A DNA stretch of 64,000 bases from Oscillibacter sp. 1-3 (GCF_000403435.2 NZ_KE159708.1:363295-427294); one strand, 5' to 3'; counted from the first letter of the stretch, positions 1 through 8,854 are shown. Numbers and translations are program-made. Notes: generated by a model from the letters alone, not told the origin.

Positions 1-5
1 AGGCC

Positions 6-293
6 ATGGACCGGAATGACCAGGTGGCCATCCAGATGCTGGTCTCCATGCGGGAGGAGCCGATTCACAAGCTCCGCCAGGCCCGCCGGGTCTTGAAGGA
101 GCAGCGGGAAGCCCTGGAGCCGGAGACAGCCCGGCGGCTCACCCAGCTGCTGAACGGAGAGGAGGCGGAGACAGAGGCGGAGGCGCCTCTGGCGGCTCAG
201 GTCGGAGCCAACCGCCGCCTGCTGGCGCAGATCCTGGAGCTGGACCAGGTGCTGAACCGCAAGATGACCCGGGAGAAGTCCGTCTACAAATAA
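6..293 (+). CDS. Hypothetical charged helical protein (start uncertain)
   Basis: A 95-residue, Glu/Arg/Leu-rich protein ending at a TAA just before a strong hairpin. The composition (REEPIHKLRQARRVLKEQRE, then an acidic Glu-Ala stretch, then a Leu/Arg-rich tail) suggests helices or a coiled coil. There is no signal peptide or membrane segment. Only five bases precede the ATG and the frame is open to the window edge, so no ribosome site can be seen and the gene may begin further upstream. I do not recognise a family. A flagellar-chaperone-like role is conceivable from the helical composition but nothing in the sequence shows it. Confidence 0.5.
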   Translation: MDRNDQVAIQMLVSMREEPIHKLRQARRVLKEQREALEPETARRLTQLLNGEEAETEAEAPLAAQVGANRRLLAQILELDQVLNRKMTREKSVYK

Positions 294-299
294 AGTTCA

Positions 300-326
300 G
301 GCGCCGGCCCAAGCCGGGCCGGCGCC
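300..326. terminator. Bidirectional hairpin between convergent genes
   Basis: A perfect 11-bp stem GGCGCCGGCCC / GGGCCGGCGCC with a 5-nt loop lies between the stop of the first plus-strand gene and the stop of the convergent minus-strand peptidase gene. There is no good T-run on either side, so termination is inferred from the stem and its placement. Confidence 0.6.
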
Positions 327-340
327 TGTCCCATCGGCTG

Positions 341-1297
341 TCAGCCGGTATTGGACGGATTTTGAGAGATGACCCACAGCGGCGCCCCATCTGAGGTGCT
401 GCGGGAGAGCTCGTCCAGAATCAGTTCCGGCTCCCACTCCATAAGGCTCCGCTCCTCGCTGTTGGGGTCGGCCACCAGGATGTTTCCGCTGAGGGTCACC
501 CCCCGGAGGACGATGAAATGTCCGCCCTGGGTGAAATGTCCGGGTCCCATGAGGGCCACCAGGAGATTGCCGCCCAGCAGGGCGTCCATCAGGGCATCCG
601 GCGTCCGCTCCCGGAAGGAGGCGGCGGTAAGGCCGAATTCGGCGGCCAGACCCTGCACAACGGAGAGGTAGGAGCCGCCTCGTTTGGCCCAGTACCCCAG
701 AGATACCGCCAGCTGGGCCATCTGAAGGGGATCGGTGTCCGCCTCGGTCATGCTGCTGACCACAATGGCCATGGCCGTGGGGCCGCAGCCATAGCGGCCA
801 ATGTCGTCGGTGCCGTAGGGCTGTTCCGCCCAGGTTTCACTGCCCTGGTTGAAATAGACAATAGGAATGGTTCCGCCGGTCAGGATTTCCTGGCCGTTGA
901 TTACGTTTAACTCTGTGACTGCAGGGTCGGCGGCGGGGCCGCCGTCCGTCAGAGCCGGATCGTCGGCCAGCTGGATGTCCTCCTCCGGCAGAGGCTCTTC
1001 TTTGGGGGCCGTGAGGCGGGACCAGAGGACAGTGGCCTGAACCCCGGCTGCCGCGATGCGGCGGGAGACCCGCCGGTGGGCCTCCTCAGAGGCCTGGGAG
1101 AGGGCAGCTGCGGCGCGGCCGCAGGCTTGGGCCGCAGCCTGAGCGCCCTGCCGGACAGGCGCGGTGATCTGCTCATAGACAGCAGGGGCAAAAAAAGAAC
1201 AGGCCGCCAGCTCCACAGTTCCGACGCAGAGGACGGCCAGCAGGATAATCAGCAGCAGGTTCCGTTTGGTCCGGCTGGGGGAAGCTGATTTTTTCAT
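341..1297 (-). CDS. Secreted C39-like (papain-fold) cysteine peptidase
   Basis: 318 residues. The N-terminus is basic (KKSASPSRTKR) followed by a hydrophobic segment at about 14-31 ending in a lipobox-like LAAC, so the protein is probably exported and either lipid-anchored or membrane-anchored. An Ala-rich, probably helical linker covers about 50-95. The C-terminal domain (about 143-310) carries the features of the peptidase C39-like family: Cys171 in CGPTAMAI, His260 in GGHFIVLRG and Asp277 in VADPN, a plausible catalytic triad. Family knowledge suggests cleavage of peptides or cell-wall-associated proteins outside the cell; the substrate is unknown. It stands alone, divergent from the FtsE-like gene. 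Confidence 0.8.
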   Translation of the reverse strand: MKKSASPSRTKRNLLLIILLAVLCVGTVELAACSFFAPAVYEQITAPVRQGAQAAAQACGRAAAALSQASEEAHRRVSRRIAAAGVQATVLWSRLTAPKEEPLPEEDIQLADDPALTDGGPAADPAVTELNVINGQEILTGGTIPIVYFNQGSETWAEQPYGTDDIGRYGCGPTAMAIVVSSMTEADTDPLQMAQLAVSLGYWAKRGGSYLSVVQGLAAEFGLTAASFRERTPDALMDALLGGNLLVALMGPGHFTQGGHFIVLRGVTLSGNILVADPNSEERSLMEWEPELILDELSRSTSDGAPLWVISQNPSNTG

Positions 1298-1328
1298 GAT
1301 CTCACCACCAAAAAATCCGAGATAACTC

Positions 1329-1358
1329 TTGCATGATACCCATGAACAATGGTATTAT
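1329..1358 (+). promoter_or_regulatory. Sigma-A-type promoter upstream of the FtsE-like gene
   Basis: TTGCAT (1329-1334), an 18-nt spacer and TATTAT (1353-1358), followed about 70 nt later by the start of the ATPase gene. The spacer and -10 contain a short inverted repeat (ATACC ... GGTAT) that could be an operator. The assignment rests on consensus similarity only. Confidence 0.5.
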
Positions 1359-1429
1359 ATCAGAAGAGTACGTCGCTTTTCAAGAGGGAAGGTACTCTCC
1401 GTCATCACTGAGGTACAGGAGCGCTGGCT

Positions 1430-2161
1430 ATGCCCACCATTACGCTGGAAAAGGTGACAAAATATTATAAGGTACAAAAGAAGCACCGCCGGGGCGAAAA
1501 TCGTGTGGAGATTGGCGTGGAGGACGTGGATCTCACTGTGGAGCAGGGAGAGTTCGTCTTTCTGGTCGGCAGCAGCGGGGCGGGAAAGAGCACCCTGCTG
1601 GACCTGATCTCCGGCAAGGTGAAGCCGGACAAGGGGACCGTCTCCCTGAACGGGAAGGACCTGGCGCGGCTGTTCCCCTGGAGCCACAACCAGACAGCGC
1701 TGCTGTTCGGCAAGGTGTGTCAGGAGCAGACGCTGGCCCGGAGGATCACGGTGGAGGAGAATCTGCGGATGGCCGCCATGATCGGCAGGCGCAGATTTGA
1801 GAGCGCAAAGCACATTGATGAGCGAATCCGGAAGGTACTGGGCCTGGTGGGGATGCGGGGCACGGAGAAAAAGTATCCCGGGGAGCTGTCCATCGGCGAG
1901 TGCCGCCGGGTGGAGCTTGCCAGGGCCATGATAAACAGCCCGCCCATTCTGGTGCTGGACGAGATTACAGCCAATCTGGACGACGACAACATCTGGGATA
2001 TGATTATCTTGCTGAATGAGGTCAACCGAAGGGGGACCACCGTCATTATGGCAACCCACGCCAGCAAATATGTCAACATCATGCGCCGCAGGGTCATTAC
2101 CCTGGTGGACGGGCATATTTTCGGCGACGTGGAGCGGGGAAGATACGGAGACGTGGTGTAG
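1430..2161 (+). CDS. FtsE-like ABC ATPase without an adjacent permease
   Basis: 243 residues, the usual length of FtsE. Walker A is GSSGAGKS (47-54), Walker B/D-loop is ILVLDEITANLD (173-184) and the H-loop histidine is His210. Two motifs are unusual: the ABC signature reads LSIGE (153-157) instead of LSGGE, and the Q-loop region reads FGKVCQEQ instead of the usual VFQ-type sequence. FtsE normally works with the membrane protein FtsX to activate cell-wall hydrolases at the divisome. No FtsX or other permease lies next to it; the neighbours are a C39-like peptidase and a chemotaxis receptor. It may pair with an unlinked permease or be a divergent FtsE/LolD-type paralogue. An RBS is not obvious; the ATG at 1430 gives the full ABC fold. 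Confidence 0.75.
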   Translation: MPTITLEKVTKYYKVQKKHRRGENRVEIGVEDVDLTVEQGEFVFLVGSSGAGKSTLLDLISGKVKPDKGTVSLNGKDLARLFPWSHNQTALLFGKVCQEQTLARRITVEENLRMAAMIGRRRFESAKHIDERIRKVLGLVGMRGTEKKYPGELSIGECRRVELARAMINSPPILVLDEITANLDDDNIWDMIILLNEVNRRGTTVIMATHASKYVNIMRRRVITLVDGHIFGDVERGRYGDVV

Positions 2162-2227
2162 CGCCGCGAAGCCGATTAGAATATAAAGAAAGTCCGGGAT
2201 ATACGAAAACTGAGGAGGAGATCGGAA

Positions 2228-4015
2228 ATGATCAAGAACATGAAGATCAGGAAGAGCCTGGTCATGGGTTACGGAATCACCATCGTTGTCTCCGTAATTA
2301 TCATCATCGTGTCGCTGATCCTGATGAGAGTGCAGAAGGGTCAGTATACCGATATTTTGGACCGGTATGTCAGGTCCACCCAGCTGGCGTCTGAGTGCCG
2401 CATTGAGTATAACCGCGCCGCACGAAACCTGCGTGATGCAGTGTTGTCTGGCGACATGTCCAGCATTGACAGTGCCAACAGTCAGATCAGCGTTCTGGAG
2501 AGCACACTGGCGGAGCTGAACAGCCTGTATCCCCTGGACGACAAGACTGAGCTGAACAATTTTGTCAACCTGGTGAAGGCGTGGGAGACGGAGGCCACTA
2601 CCATCGGCCAGACTGCCCGAACCAACCAGGCGAAGGCCGCTACGATGATTGTGGAGACCTGCACCCCCGCCCTGAATCAGGCCGCCTCCGCCGGTGATGC
2701 CTTGGCCGCCAAACTGGAGGCTGAGGAAGCGGCCATTATTGAGCGGCAGTCCACCATCTCCAACATCGCTATGATTATCATCGTTGCGGCCATGATTATT
2801 GCCACCATCGTGGTGATCCGCATCGCCCTAATCATCATCAAGAGCATTGTGATTCCCGCCGAGCAGGTGCGCGTGGCCCTGGTGGGCTTCAGCGAGGGCA
2901 ACCTGGAAGTTCCTGTGGATTACGAGAGCAAGAACGAGCTGGGCGAGATGTGCCAGGCCCTGCGGACCAGTCAGCATGTCCTCTCCGGAGTCATCGGTGA
3001 CATCTGCTTCCTGTTGGAGGAGATGGGCGGCGGCAATTTCAACTGCCGCACGAAAACCGAGGAGCTCTATGTGGGCGATCTGAGCGCCGTGTTGAAGTCC
3101 ATCCGAGCCATCAACCGCAATCTCAGCGACACTCTGGCCCAGATTGACCTCAGCGCTGAGCAGGTTTCCTCCGGTGCCGAGCAGGTCTCCACCGGCGCCC
3201 AGGCTCTGGCGCAGGGCGCCACCGAGCAGGCCAGCGCCGTGGAGGAGCTGTCCGCCACCATCGCCGACATCTCCACCAACTCCCACAGCAACGCCAAGCG
3301 CAGCGAGGAGGCTATGGAGCACTCCAGAAACTCCGATCTGCGGGTGCGGGAGAGCGCCGAGTACATGGATCAGATGGTGAAGGCCATGGAGAAGATCTCC
3401 GAGTCCTCCACCGAGATCAGCAAGATCATCGCCACCATTGAGAATATTGCCTTCCAGACCAATATTCTGGCCCTGAACGCCGCCGTGGAGGCCGCCCGGG
3501 CCGGCAGCGCCGGCAAGGGCTTCGCCGTTGTGGCCGACGAGGTGCGCAACCTGGCCACCAAGTCTGACCAGGCTGCCAAGGCCACCAAGGACCTGATTGA
3601 CAATTCCATCAACTCTGTGCAGGAGGGCGGCGACATCGTCAAGCAGGTCTCCGACTCCCTGAACAAGACCGTGGAGGCCACGAAGCTGTCCATGGAGGCC
3701 ATTCAGGATATTGCCAAGGCCGTGGAGGAGGAGTCCGAGTCCATCGCCCAGGTGACCGAGGGCATCGACCAGATCTCCGCCGTGGTGCAGACCAACTCCG
3801 CCACCAGCGAGGAGTCTGCCGCTGCCAGTGAGGAGCTCAGCAGCCAGGCGTCCCTGATGAAGTCCCTGATGGCTAAATTCAAGCTGCGCACTTCCGGCGG
3901 TGAAGCCAGCTATACCGCCGCCCAGCCCAGCTATACTCCCGATTACTCCAGCGTGGAGGAGCCAGTGGATTCCAGCAGCAGTTACAGCGGTTCCAGCCCC
4001 TTTAGCAAGTATTGA
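2228..4015 (+). CDS. Methyl-accepting chemotaxis protein
   Basis: 595 residues. One membrane helix at about 12-32, an extracytoplasmic helical sensor of about 145 residues resembling four-helix-bundle MCP sensors, a second helix at about 178-205, a HAMP linker, and a long cytoplasmic coiled coil. The kinase-control tip is clear: [20 protein letters not shown] followed by [15 protein letters not shown]. It ends with a Ser/Tyr/Pro-rich tail without an obvious CheR-tethering pentapeptide. The ribosome site GAGGAG precedes the ATG. A GCCGATTA at 2171-2178 resembles a sigma-28 -10, but no -35 was found at the right distance. It probably signals to the CheA-CheW pair encoded at 18-20.6 kb. The ligand is unknown. 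Confidence 0.95.
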   Translation: MIKNMKIRKSLVMGYGITIVVSVIIIIVSLILMRVQKGQYTDILDRYVRSTQLASECRIEYNRAARNLRDAVLSGDMSSIDSANSQISVLESTLAELNSLYPLDDKTELNNFVNLVKAWETEATTIGQTARTNQAKAATMIVETCTPALNQAASAGDALAAKLEAEEAAIIERQSTISNIAMIIIVAAMIIATIVVIRIALIIIKSIVIPAEQVRVALVGFSEGNLEVPVDYESKNELGEMCQALRTSQHVLSGVIGDICFLLEEMGGGNFNCRTKTEELYVGDLSAVLKSIRAINRNLSDTLAQIDLSAEQVSSGAEQVSTGAQALAQGATEQASAVEELSATIADISTNSHSNAKRSEEAMEHSRNSDLRVRESAEYMDQMVKAMEKISESSTEISKIIATIENIAFQTNILALNAAVEAARAGSAGKGFAVVADEVRNLATKSDQAAKATKDLIDNSINSVQEGGDIVKQVSDSLNKTVEATKLSMEAIQDIAKAVEEESESIAQVTEGIDQISAVVQTNSATSEESAAASEELSSQASLMKSLMAKFKLRTSGGEASYTAAQPSYTPDYSSVEEPVDSSSSYSGSSPFSKY

Positions 4016-4106
4016 GCCTTGTGCGTGGAAGCTCGCAGAGGGGTGAGCGCTGCCGTTCCGGCGGCGGGAAGAGAGATTTCGCGCTGGTAAAGTGACCCTG
4101 CCGCGG

Positions 4107-4147
4107 TTGCCAGAGGGCGGTTTGCAGCCGCCCTCTGGCAATATTTT
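4107..4147 (+). terminator. Strong intrinsic terminator after the MCP gene
   Basis: A perfect 14-bp stem (4107-4120 with 4128-4141, TTGCCAGAGGGCGG and its complement), a 7-nt loop, and a following ATATTTTT run. Confidence 0.9.
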
Positions 4148-4197
4148 TCCCGTGCCGTGCGCGGGTATCAATTAAAGACAAAAGGAGCGTCGGCTAT

Positions 4198-6138
4198 ATG
4201 GCGGAATACAAAGCGCAGGAGCAGGATATGATCTTTGCCCTGGACATTGGCACACGCAGCATTGTCGGCGTTGTGGGCAGGCCTGTGGGAGGCCGTCTCA
4301 AAGTGCTGGACATTGAGATGGCGGAGCACACCAGTCGGGCCATGATGGACGGCCAGATCGACAATATACAGCAGGTGGCCGCCCTGGCCCGCACGGTGAC
4401 GGACCGTCTGGAGGATCGTCTGGGCATTCGTCTGGAGCGGGTGTGCGTGGCCGCCGCCGGCCGTGCCCTGCGGACGCAGAGCGGCTGTTTCCGGATCGAC
4501 CTGCCGCAGAAGCAGGCCATTACCGCCGAGCAGATCAGCCGGCTGGAGGCCGGCGCTCTCTCCGCTGCGGAGGAGGCGCTGCAGGTGGAGGAGGAGACCC
4601 GGCGGCAGTTCTTTATGGTGGGCTACACGGTGGCCCAGTACCGCCTGGACAACTACCCGCTGGCGACGCTGCTGGATCACAACGGCCAGCGGGCAGAGGC
4701 GGAGGTGGTCGCCACCTTTCTGCCCGGCGAAGTGGTGGAGAGCCTCTACACCGCCATGCGGGCCGCGGGGCTTCAGGTGGCCAGCCTGACGCTGGAGCCC
4801 ATTGCCGCTATGAACGCCGCCGTCCCCATGGAGCTGCGGCTTTTGAATCTGGCGCTGGTGGACATCGGCGCGGGCACCACGGATATTGCCGTCTGCCGGG
4901 ATGGCAGCGTGGTGGGCTATACCATGGCGACCATCGCCGGAGACGAGATCACCGAGGCGCTGATGCGGGCCTTTTTGGTGGACTTTCAGACTGCCGAGGA
5001 GATGAAGCGGGCGCTGCACACCGGCGAGGACCTGACCTATATGGACATCCTGGGAATGGAAAACACCGTTCCCTGTCAGGAGGTCCGGACCGCCATTGAA
5101 GAGCCCCTGGGCCGTCTGGCGGAGGCCATTGCCCAGCGGGTCACAGAGGTCAATACTGTGGCGCCCTCCGCCCTGTTCCTGGCCGGTGGCGGCAGCAAGC
5201 TGGACGGATTGCGGGAGCGGGTGGCCAGGTGCCTGAGTATGGATGAGCGCCGGGTGGCCACCGCCGGCAGCAACTACGCCAAGAGCGCCTTTGCCGATGG
5301 GCTGGATCTGGGAAATCCGGAGTACGCGACGCCTCTGGGCATTGCCGTCTCCGCCGGCCTGGGGCTGCTGAATGACAGCTATGTGGTCACCCTCAACGGG
5401 GAGACGGCCAAACTGTTCCGCAGCGGCAGTCTGACCTTGCGGGATATTCTGCTGATGAACGGCTACACCTATGCCGATATGCTGGGCAGGACCGGAAAGA
5501 ACCTGAGCATTACGCTGGATGGCCGGCGGATTCACCTGCGGGGCGAGCCCGCTGTGCCCGCCATCCTGATGATTAACGGGGAGGAGGCCGCCCTCACAGC
5601 CATCGTCAATGCCGGAGACCGCATTGCCTTTACGCCTGCCCGCTCCGGTGCGGACGCATTTAGAACCCTGGGCCAGCTTCTGGGAGAGGAATTTACCGGC
5701 CGGGTACTGGTGAACAACCAAAATGTGCCGCTGGATACGCCTTTGCAGCAGGGAGATGTGATTCTGACCCTGGACCGAGGAGCCGCCTCTGAGGTGAGAT
5801 TGGAGGAGGCTGAGGATGCGGAGGCCGCCGCGCCGCCGTCTTCGCTTCCTGCGCCGCCTCCGCCGCCTCCTGCGCCTGTGGAGACCCCGGCGCCCGCTCC
5901 AGCCCCGGTGAAACCGGCGGAAGCGCCCAGAGGAGTACACCTTATTTTGAACGGAACGCCGCTGACTCTGCCGGAGAAGGACAGCGGCCAGCCCTACTAC
6001 CTGATGGACTTGCTGGAGCGGTCCGGGCTGGACTTTGACCACTTGGAGGGCCCGGTCCGCCTGACGGTAAACGGTATGGAGAGCGGATTCAGTCAGGCGG
6101 TACGGAGCGGAGATGTGGTTACCATCCGTTGTGACTGA
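4198..6138 (+). CDS. FtsA/PilM-like actin-fold protein with C-terminal beta-grasp-like modules
   Basis: 646 residues, far longer than FtsA (about 420). Residues 1-395 carry the actin/Hsp70 ATPase motifs: phosphate-1 ALDIGTRSIVGV (14-25), phosphate-2 VDIGAGTTDIAV (221-232) and the adenosine motif FLAGGGSKLDGL (327-338), with an inserted FtsA-type SHS2 region around 80-190. FtsA's C-terminal amphipathic membrane helix is not seen. Instead residues 395-530 and 578-646, separated by a Pro/Ala linker (about 545-577), contain at least three units of the type ING/VNN/VNG followed by an AGD/QGD/SGD turn and a strand, the pattern of ThiS/TGS-like beta-grasp folds. A cytoskeletal or envelope-assembly role is inferred; the partner is unknown. 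The downstream gene encodes a membrane-anchored polybasic protein, a possible partner. Confidence 0.75.
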   Translation: MAEYKAQEQDMIFALDIGTRSIVGVVGRPVGGRLKVLDIEMAEHTSRAMMDGQIDNIQQVAALARTVTDRLEDRLGIRLERVCVAAAGRALRTQSGCFRIDLPQKQAITAEQISRLEAGALSAAEEALQVEEETRRQFFMVGYTVAQYRLDNYPLATLLDHNGQRAEAEVVATFLPGEVVESLYTAMRAAGLQVASLTLEPIAAMNAAVPMELRLLNLALVDIGAGTTDIAVCRDGSVVGYTMATIAGDEITEALMRAFLVDFQTAEEMKRALHTGEDLTYMDILGMENTVPCQEVRTAIEEPLGRLAEAIAQRVTEVNTVAPSALFLAGGGSKLDGLRERVARCLSMDERRVATAGSNYAKSAFADGLDLGNPEYATPLGIAVSAGLGLLNDSYVVTLNGETAKLFRSGSLTLRDILLMNGYTYADMLGRTGKNLSITLDGRRIHLRGEPAVPAILMINGEEAALTAIVNAGDRIAFTPARSGADAFRTLGQLLGEEFTGRVLVNNQNVPLDTPLQQGDVILTLDRGAASEVRLEEAEDAEAAAPPSSLPAPPPPPPAPVETPAPAPAPVKPAEAPRGVHLILNGTPLTLPEKDSGQPYYLMDLLERSGLDFDHLEGPVRLTVNGMESGFSQAVRSGDVVTIRCD

Positions 6139-6216
6139 TTGCAGACGCAGTAACAATGACCGAGGCCGGGCCGGTCCCATGGGGATGTCGAGGCCCTGCC
6201 CTCTGGAATTTGGAGT

Positions 6217-7275
6217 GTGAAACAGTTGAAACGCGAAAAAAAGGAAAAGGCGCCAAAGCCCAAAAAGGAAAAAGCGCCGAAGCCCAAGAAGGAAAAGAAG
6301 CCGAAAAAGGGCAAAAAAGGCGCCGCTCCGGAGCTGGAAAATCCGGAGGAGGGCGTCGTTGAAACCGGTAAAAAGAGCAAAAAGAAGAAACTTTTGATAA
6401 TCCTTCTGCCTGTTTTGGTCCTGGCGGTGGGTGCGGCGGTGTTCTTTTTTGTCGTCCGCCCCCGGCTGGGCGGAGAAAAAACGGAGGAACCGCCGCCTCC
6501 GCCGGAGCCGGTGGAGCTCCCCCTCATGTACACCATGGGCGAGACTGAGGTCCACGCCCTGCCGGTATGGGGGGAGAGCACGGTCTATCTGGAAGAACAG
6601 GAAGTGCCGCTTGTGGAGAATGTCGAGAAGGAGGACACCGGGGACGCGGAGACTGAGGACGCGGAGACTGAGGAAGAGCCGCCGGTGCCCACGGCAGTGA
6701 CCTACCGCTACGAGGGACTCAGCAGTCCCGGCACGCTGGCTTCCGTATACACCACACTGATGACACTTGATGACGTAGGCTTCTCCCAGGTGGATGAAGA
6801 GCTGACCCGCATCAAAGAGCCGGAGGAACTGGCAGTGGAGGCGGGCTCCGTCCACCTGGCGAAGAATGCCCCGGAGGACGGGAAGGCCATGTCCATCCAG
6901 CTGGAGTGGACAGAGGAGATCTGTACCGTTACAGTGGATCTGGTGGACGGCAGGGTGAAGAATCCTCCGGAGCCGACGTCGCCCATGGGCCCCATGGGTA
7001 TGTCAGCGGACCAGATAATCGACTATATGCAGTCCCTGAATCCGTCTGTTCTGGGCCTGGAGGGCTCCACTATGGAGGGTTATGACCTTCTAATGCAGGA
7101 GGGATCTGTTCTGATTGACGGCAATCCCTGCGTCCGTGTCAACGCCTACCGGATCAACAGCCAGACTGGAACCAACGAGATCGGAGGAAACTACTTCCTC
7201 TCCCTGGACGGCACTCATCTTTACAGACTGGACGTGGCCAGCAACTCTGTGACGGAGCTTGATCTTCCGCAGTGA
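6217..7275 (+). CDS. Polybasic single-pass membrane protein of unknown function
   Basis: 352 residues from a GTG start. The first 35 residues are an almost pure Lys/Pro/Glu/Ala repeat (KAPKPKKE units), then an acidic patch, then KKSKKKK and a single membrane helix at about 59-80, so the basic tail should lie in the cytoplasm and the remainder outside. The outer part starts with a Pro/Glu linker (about 86-97), has an acidic repeat (EDTGDAETEDAETEEEP) and a mostly beta-looking C-terminal domain. No family recognised. It lies 78 bp after the FtsA-like gene on the same strand; the basic tail could contact the acidic actin-fold protein, DNA or lipids. Its last 55 bp overlap the 3' end of the convergent AAA+ gene. 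Confidence 0.7.
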   Translation: MKQLKREKKEKAPKPKKEKAPKPKKEKKPKKGKKGAAPELENPEEGVVETGKKSKKKKLLIILLPVLVLAVGAAVFFFVVRPRLGGEKTEEPPPPPEPVELPLMYTMGETEVHALPVWGESTVYLEEQEVPLVENVEKEDTGDAETEDAETEEEPPVPTAVTYRYEGLSSPGTLASVYTTLMTLDDVGFSQVDEELTRIKEPEELAVEAGSVHLAKNAPEDGKAMSIQLEWTEEICTVTVDLVDGRVKNPPEPTSPMGPMGMSADQIIDYMQSLNPSVLGLEGSTMEGYDLLMQEGSVLIDGNPCVRVNAYRINSQTGTNEIGGNYFLSLDGTHLYRLDVASNSVTELDLPQ

Positions 7276-8648
7276 TCCGGCAGGAGCCGCAGCTGGCCCG
7301 GAGTGCCTGTTAAGGAAAAAGCCTTCCACCCTGCTGGGACCTGAGAGAAAAGCGGAGTGAGCACGCCCTCCAGTACGCTGACCGAGGAACGCATGGAGAG
7401 GGCGTCCCGCCCCGGAGCCAGGGCTTGGACAGTTTCCGACGCCACGGTGGTAATCTCCAGGCCGTATTCCCGGCCCAGGGAGCGGATCTGCTTGACGGTG
7501 ATGGCCAGCCGGGCGGCCTCGTCCAGCTGCTGGAAGCCGATAAGGCCGCTGAAGCGGCCCGCGATCTCCGTCAGGACTCCCTGACGGACCATGGCTCGCC
7601 GCGCTTCCTCGTTTTCTTCAAAAAGCCGCTCCGCCAGTTCCGCTGGCGAGGCGGCTTTTTCCTGCCTGCCGCCTGACTCGGACGGGGTGTCCCCGCCGGA
7701 GAAGCCCAGGCGCCGCTGTCCGCCCGCCGCAGTCAGATCGGCGTTGGTGGTGAAGACGAAGACGCACCGCCGGAAATCCAGCTCCCGCTCTCCGCTGTTG
7801 TCCGCCCGGTGGGCGGTGCAGCGGCCCTCATCCAGAATGGACATGAAGACCTTCAATACCTCCGGATGGGCCTTCTCCAGCTCGTCGAACATGAACACCG
7901 TGAGAGGATTTCTACGCACTGTCTCGAAGATGGGCTGGTCCTCATAGCCCACGTATCCCGGCGGCGCGCCTGTGAGGCGGTGGACGGAATGGGACTGGGT
8001 GAAGGTGTTCAGCTCCGTCCAGACAAATTGGTACCGTTTTCCGCAGCATCGCTCCAGCGCCGGCGCCAGCGCCTTGCCCAGCTCCGACTTTCCCACCCCG
8101 GTGGGGCCGTGGAAGATCAGGGAGAGAGGCCGTGCCGGCGCCTGCTTGCCCACATGGGCGTACAGCCGAAAGGCCGTGGCCTCCACCGCGTGTTCCTGCC
8201 CCAGTACGGCCTTGCCCAGCTCCTCAGTCAGGCGGCGGTAGAGAGGCGGCCAGACCTCCGGAACGGCTGTCTGCCGCCGGGAGACCGTCCGCCGCTCCGG
8301 GCGTGGAAGAGGGCGGCCCCGGAGCGGTGCGCCTGCCTCCACCTCCCGCCGCAGAGACTGCAGCCGGGCGGAGAGTGCCTGGAAGCTGTCAAACCGCCAG
8401 ACGTTCCGCCCAAACAGCACTGTCAGCACCGGGCTCTTTCCCCGGTAAGTCACCATAGGCCGCCAATACAGCGTATAGCTCTCTCCCTGGCGGAGAAAAC
8501 CCAAGGCGGTCCGCTCCGGAGTACACCCGGCGGGCATTTGGCAGTCTTGAAATTCATAGGCCTTGCCCTGATGGGCGTGGATGTCGATACAGGTTTGCAG
8601 GGCCTGAAAGGCCGCCGGCGAAGCGGTGCACAGCTGATAAAAGGTCAC
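7221..8648 (-). CDS. ClpB/ClpA D2-like AAA+ ATPase, single-ring
   Basis: 475 residues. Starts at GTG (8648) behind TGGAGGGATTCC. Residues 1-130 are a unique N-terminal domain. Residues 140-440 resemble the second AAA+ module of Clp/Hsp100 unfoldases: Walker A GPTGVGKS (181-188), pore loop GAPPGYVGYE (227-236), Walker B VFMFDELEKAHPEV (251-264), sensor-1 region VFTTNAD (298-304), and an arginine-finger-like EIAGRF (361-366). There is no D1 module, no middle coiled coil and no recognisable ClpP-docking loop. Family knowledge predicts ATP-driven threading or remodelling of a protein; the client is unknown. A 23-bp palindrome sits 22 bp upstream of the start. The last codons overlap the convergent upstream gene by 55 bp. 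Confidence 0.8.
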   Translation of the reverse strand: MTFYQLCTASPAAFQALQTCIDIHAHQGKAYEFQDCQMPAGCTPERTALGFLRQGESYTLYWRPMVTYRGKSPVLTVLFGRNVWRFDSFQALSARLQSLRREVEAGAPLRGRPLPRPERRTVSRRQTAVPEVWPPLYRRLTEELGKAVLGQEHAVEATAFRLYAHVGKQAPARPLSLIFHGPTGVGKSELGKALAPALERCCGKRYQFVWTELNTFTQSHSVHRLTGAPPGYVGYEDQPIFETVRRNPLTVFMFDELEKAHPEVLKVFMSILDEGRCTAHRADNSGERELDFRRCVFVFTTNADLTAAGGQRRLGFSGGDTPSESGGRQEKAASPAELAERLFEENEEARRAMVRQGVLTEIAGRFSGLIGFQQLDEAARLAITVKQIRSLGREYGLEITTVASETVQALAPGRDALSMRSSVSVLEGVLTPLFSQVPAGWKAFSLTGTPGQLRLLPDHCGRSSSVTELLATSSL

Positions 8649-8669
8649 GGAATCCCTCCATCCAAGTGG

Positions 8670-8692
8670 GTTTGAAAAGTATTTTCAAACCA
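8670..8692. repeat. 23-bp palindrome with TTTGAAAA arms upstream of the AAA+ gene
   Basis: Arms GGTTTGAAAA (8670-8679) and TTTTCAAACC (8683-8692) around GTA. Its position 22-44 bp upstream of the GTG start suits an operator or a 5'-UTR hairpin. The TTTGAAAA arm recurs at 8864 and at 43147. Confidence 0.7.
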
Positions 8693-8810
8693 TTATTTCC
8701 CAAAAACAGGAATTTTAACGGAAAGTGGGAAAAAAGCCGGTTTTTTATAGACAGAGTACGGCAAAAGAATCCCTCTGCTTTTGGAGACTGCGGCAGCAGA
8801 AGGATAGTCA

Positions 8811-8851
8811 AACACACCTGAAAACCGCATATTGCGGTTTTCAGGTGTGTT
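8811..8851. repeat. Perfect hairpin, 19-bp stem, 3-nt centre
   Basis: Left arm AACACACCTGAAAACCGCA (8811-8829), centre TAT, right arm its exact complement (8833-8851). It abuts the next hairpin with three bases between them. There is no T-run that would make it an ordinary terminator. Confidence 0.85.
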
Positions 8852-8854
8852 GAT

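Noticed and set aside
2171..2178. Sigma-28 promoter for the MCP gene (GCCGATTA)
   Set aside because: No TAAA-like -35 at 14-16 nt upstream; noted only as a possible partial match.
2828..4171. Long antisense frame over the chemotaxis receptor gene
   Set aside because: Gly/Leu/His-rich shadow of the MCP gene with no motif; the plus-strand product has all MCP domains.
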